From Lachnospiraceae bacterium (GTDB taxonomy: Bacteria; Bacillota; Clostridia; Lachnospirales; Lachnospiraceae): 34,259 nucleotides of DNA. Of this stretch, positions 32,094-34,259 are shown piece by piece (position 1 is the stretch's first letter; every line of letters starts with the position of its first letter). Under the pieces are notes generated by a model, which was not told the origin of the DNA, did not search any database, and saw nothing but the letters and a program-made list of their open reading frames with translations. Location: contig CAAEMT010000054.1 of NCBI GenBank assembly GCA_900757145.1, positions 1-34,259 on the forward strand, given 5' to 3'. Made by a program: the position numbers and the translations under genes.

Positions 32094-33314
32094 ATGCAGA
32101 AGGTTTATTCAGTCAGTCAGATAAATACGTATATTAAAAATATGTTTACCCAGGATTTCGTTCTGAACAGGATCAGCATCAGGGGCGAGGTATCGAACTG
32201 TAAGTACCATTCGTCGGGGCATATTTATTTTTCCCTCAAGGATGCATCAGGAACGATCGCCTGTGTGATGTTTGCCGGTGCCAGAGCGGGACTGGCTTTT
32301 CGGCTGTCTGACGGGCAGCAGGTCGTTGCGGACGGGAATGTAAATGTTTATGAACGAGACGGGAAATATCAGTTGTATGTAAATCGCATCAGACTTGATG
32401 GAGCAGGTGTGCTGTATGAGAGATTTCTGGCCCTTAAGCAGGAGCTTGAGGAGATGGGAATGTTTGATGAGCAGTACAAGAAGCCGATACCGCCGTATGT
32501 GCGGAAGATAGGTATTGTGACGGCACCAACGGGAGCGGCGGTGCGCGACATCATCAATATCTCCAGAAGAAGAAATCCGGGTATCTCGCTGATCCTGTAT
32601 CCGGCTAAGGTGCAGGGTGAGGGAGCGGCGGAAAGTGTGGCCCGGGGATTGGAAAAGCTCGATGCGCTCGGTCTGGATGTGCTCATTGTCGGTAGAGGAG
32701 GTGGCTCTATCGAGGACTTGTGGGCATTTAATGAGGAGACAGTGGCAAGAGCAATCTTTTCGTGTCAGACTCCGGTGATCTCTGCAGTAGGACATGAGAC
32801 GGATACGACAATCGCAGATTTTGTGGCAGATCTGCGCGCTCCAACACCTTCGGCAGCCGCAGAACTAGCTGTGAGCGATGTGAGGATGATCGTGGAGCGG
32901 ATAGAGACGCAGCGGCTGCAGATGATCAGGATATTGAACTACAGGCTCCACCTTTACCAGCAGAGGCTTGAGCGGTATCGGGAGCAGCTTGCATTTAAAA
33001 GTCCCATGCAGCGTGTGCGTGAGCAGAAGCTGCGCACAGCAGAGCTTGAGGAAGCGTTTCAGCGCATGATGGAACAGCGTCTGACGGATAAAAAATACAG
33101 GATGTCTGTATATGTCGAGCGGATGAAAGGTCTGTCCCCTCTCAATAAGTTGGCGCACGGGTATGCCGCGGTCACAGATGAAAAGGGAAAGCGCGTTCAC
33201 TCGATCGATCAGACCGGAGAAGGCGATATGCTCTCCATCTATGTATCAGACGGGTGTATCAGAGCTCTTGTTAAGGAGACGGAGGCGCTGACATTTGAAG
33301 AAGAGGTGCAGTAA
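32094..33314 (+). CDS. xseA: Exodeoxyribonuclease VII large subunit
   Basis: Catalytic subunit of the single-strand DNA exonuclease ExoVII. The 406-residue protein has an N-terminal OB-fold (about 1-100, SVSQINTYIK and SGHIYFSLKD), the catalytic region with GIVTAPTGAAVRDI, VGRGGGSIEDLWAFNEE near residue 200, GHETDTTIADFVADLRAPTPSAAAEL, and a long coiled-coil (about 265-345) where XseB subunits bind. SD CAGGAG. Followed by xseB after 25 nt. Confidence 0.96.
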   Translation: MQKVYSVSQINTYIKNMFTQDFVLNRISIRGEVSNCKYHSSGHIYFSLKDASGTIACVMFAGARAGLAFRLSDGQQVVADGNVNVYERDGKYQLYVNRIRLDGAGVLYERFLALKQELEEMGMFDEQYKKPIPPYVRKIGIVTAPTGAAVRDIINISRRRNPGISLILYPAKVQGEGAAESVARGLEKLDALGLDVLIVGRGGGSIEDLWAFNEETVARAIFSCQTPVISAVGHETDTTIADFVADLRAPTPSAAAELAVSDVRMIVERIETQRLQMIRILNYRLHLYQQRLERYREQLAFKSPMQRVREQKLRTAELEEAFQRMMEQRLTDKKYRMSVYVERMKGLSPLNKLAHGYAAVTDEKGKRVHSIDQTGEGDMLSIYVSDGCIRALVKETEALTFEEEVQ

Positions 33315-33339
33315 GATCAGATATACCGGAGGTGACAGT

Positions 33340-33555
33340 GTGGAAAAAGAAAAAGAAGAGCTGACACTGGAAGAGTCGTTTGCAAAGCTGGATGAGATGC
33401 TTGAGAGACTGGAAGACAGGGAGCTTCCGCTTGAGGAGTCCTTTCGCCTGTATCAGCAGGGTATGGAACTTCTGAAGCATTGCAGCGAAAAGATAGATAC
33501 AGTAGAAAAGAAAATTCTTATTATGAATGGGGATGGCGGATTTGACGAATTTTGA
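33340..33555 (+). CDS. xseB: Exodeoxyribonuclease VII small subunit
   Basis: A 71-residue helical hairpin subunit that coats the XseA coiled coil. Motifs: LTLEESFAKLDEMLERLEDRE, then LPLEESFRLYQQGMELLKHC. The start is GTG at 33340, 6 nt after GGAGGT. The usable frame begins earlier, but only this start gives the family length. Its 3' end overlaps ispA by about 23 nt, indicating coupling. Confidence 0.93.
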   Translation: MEKEKEELTLEESFAKLDEMLERLEDRELPLEESFRLYQQGMELLKHCSEKIDTVEKKILIMNGDGGFDEF

Positions 33556-34259
33556 TGAGCAGATGAAGAAACGTGTGACGGAAATAAAAAGCATTATCCA
33601 GAAGTATCTTCCGCAGGAGGAGGGGTTTCAGAGAACACTTCTGGAGGCAGTGAATTATAGTATGTTAGTCGGAGGGAAGAAACTCCGCCCGCTTCTGATG
33701 CAGCAGGTGTATGTGATGTTCGGAGGAAAATCGCCTGTTGTACAGCCCTTTATGGCAGCAATTGAAATGATCCATACGCATTCACTGATCCATGATGATC
33801 TTCCGGCGATGGACAACGATGAGTACCGCCGTGGTAAAAAGACGACTCACGTTGTTTTCGGGGAGGCAATGGCGATCCTCGCAGGTGATGCCCTTTTGAA
33901 TTTGGCGTATGAGACGGCGTCAAAAGCATTCGACATCGAACCGGAAAATCCCCGGATCGGGAAGGCTATCCAGGTGCTTTGCGCAAAGACGGGGCTGGAC
34001 GGTATGATAGGCGGTCAGTCCGTAGATGTAGAATTCGTGGATCAGGCACTTACGCAGGAGCAGCTTTACTTTATTTACACATTAAAAACAGGCGCTCTGA
34101 TCGAAGCATCCATGATGATCGGTGCGATCCTTGCCGGAGCTTCCGACGAGGAGGTTGAGAAGGTACAGATGGCAGCAAGAAATATCGGAATGGCATTTCA
34201 GATACAGGATGATATTCTTGATGTGACCGGAGAGCAGGAGGTACTCGGCAAGCCGGTCA
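33533..34259 (+). CDS. ispA: Polyprenyl (geranyl/farnesyl) diphosphate synthase, partial at right edge
   Basis: Condenses isopentenyl diphosphate with allylic diphosphates to C10-C15 prenyl chains. About 242 residues are present; roughly 50 are missing beyond the window. Seen are the IPP-binding GGKKLRPLLM near residue 46, the first Asp-rich motif IHDDLPAMDND near residue 84, the Lys-Thr of LKTGALIEAS, and the second motif FQIQDDILDVTG near 223. The five residues before the first motif, MIHTH, include an aromatic-free pocket floor, so chain length cannot be fixed by eye. I choose the ATG at 33533; an ATG at 33527 and TTG at 33542 are alternatives, and none has a strong SD, consistent with coupling to xseB. 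Confidence 0.92.
   Translation, partial: MADLTNFDEQMKKRVTEIKSIIQKYLPQEEGFQRTLLEAVNYSMLVGGKKLRPLLMQQVYVMFGGKSPVVQPFMAAIEMIHTHSLIHDDLPAMDNDEYRRGKKTTHVVFGEAMAILAGDALLNLAYETASKAFDIEPENPRIGKAIQVLCAKTGLDGMIGGQSVDVEFVDQALTQEQLYFIYTLKTGALIEASMMIGAILAGASDEEVEKVQMAARNIGMAFQIQDDILDVTGEQEVLGKPV

Overview
The window looks like chromosomal core DNA of an anaerobic Firmicute, most likely a Lachnospiraceae-type Clostridium. The grounds are moderate GC, strong AGGAGG-type Shine-Dalgarno (SD) sites, many TTGnnn-17-TATAAT promoters, an oxygen-labile type of dihydroxy-acid dehydratase, a giant fused acyl-CoA dehydratase activase, and the gene order nusB-xseA-xseB-ispA. The assignment rests on gene content and recognised protein families, not on a database search. 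There is no phage, insertion sequence, CRISPR array or rRNA. Nearly all the DNA is housekeeping metabolism. The novelty lies in leader structures, protein tails and a few poorly understood families.

Layout. Bases 1-4280 (minus): one 1409-residue fused activase with an unusual SD-hairpin-start arrangement. Bases 4281-4719: AT-rich divergent intergenic region with a 12-bp inverted repeat and the tgt promoter. Bases 4720-6355: tgt and yajC, closed by a terminator. Bases 6368-7794: an AAA/DUF4143 ATPase that looks like an accessory insertion. Bases 7839-16538: amino-acid biosynthesis, with leuB, ilvD, ilvB (branched-chain) then serC, serA and a DUF1015 protein (serine), all co-directional and separated by structured spacers. 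Bases 16555-19677: glgB, with a histone-like basic tail, overlapping by one base a CsoR-type metal sensor with a histidine-rich head. Bases 19753-19924 (minus): tRNA-Thr(CGT) with its own promoter and terminator.

Bases 20061-21422: a MATE transporter facing, across a long palindromic terminator, a minus-strand pair (SGNH hydrolase, then DUF4358 lipoprotein). Divergent to that pair are an MBOAT acyltransferase and a DHHW/AlgX-like protein (23246-25832). These four genes probably form one cell-surface O-acylation module. Bases 25892-27321: thyA and folA, sharing the folate cycle. They face pyrB-pyrI (minus, 27417-28771) across a bidirectional terminator. Bases 28997-29380: a small PH-domain protein. 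Bases 29522-31108: prfC. Bases 31192-34259: Asp23/Gls24 protein, nusB, xseA, xseB and the start of ispA, which runs off the right edge.

The most unusual points are: the DUF1015 protein in the serine operon, carrying a DGHHR motif like that of ParB-fold serine kinases; the basic repeat tail of GlgB coupled to the His-rich sensor; a structured nusB leader in which the SD pairs with an anti-SD; a hairpin inserted exactly between SD and start codon of the activase; and a 41-nt tandem repeat between leuB and ilvD.
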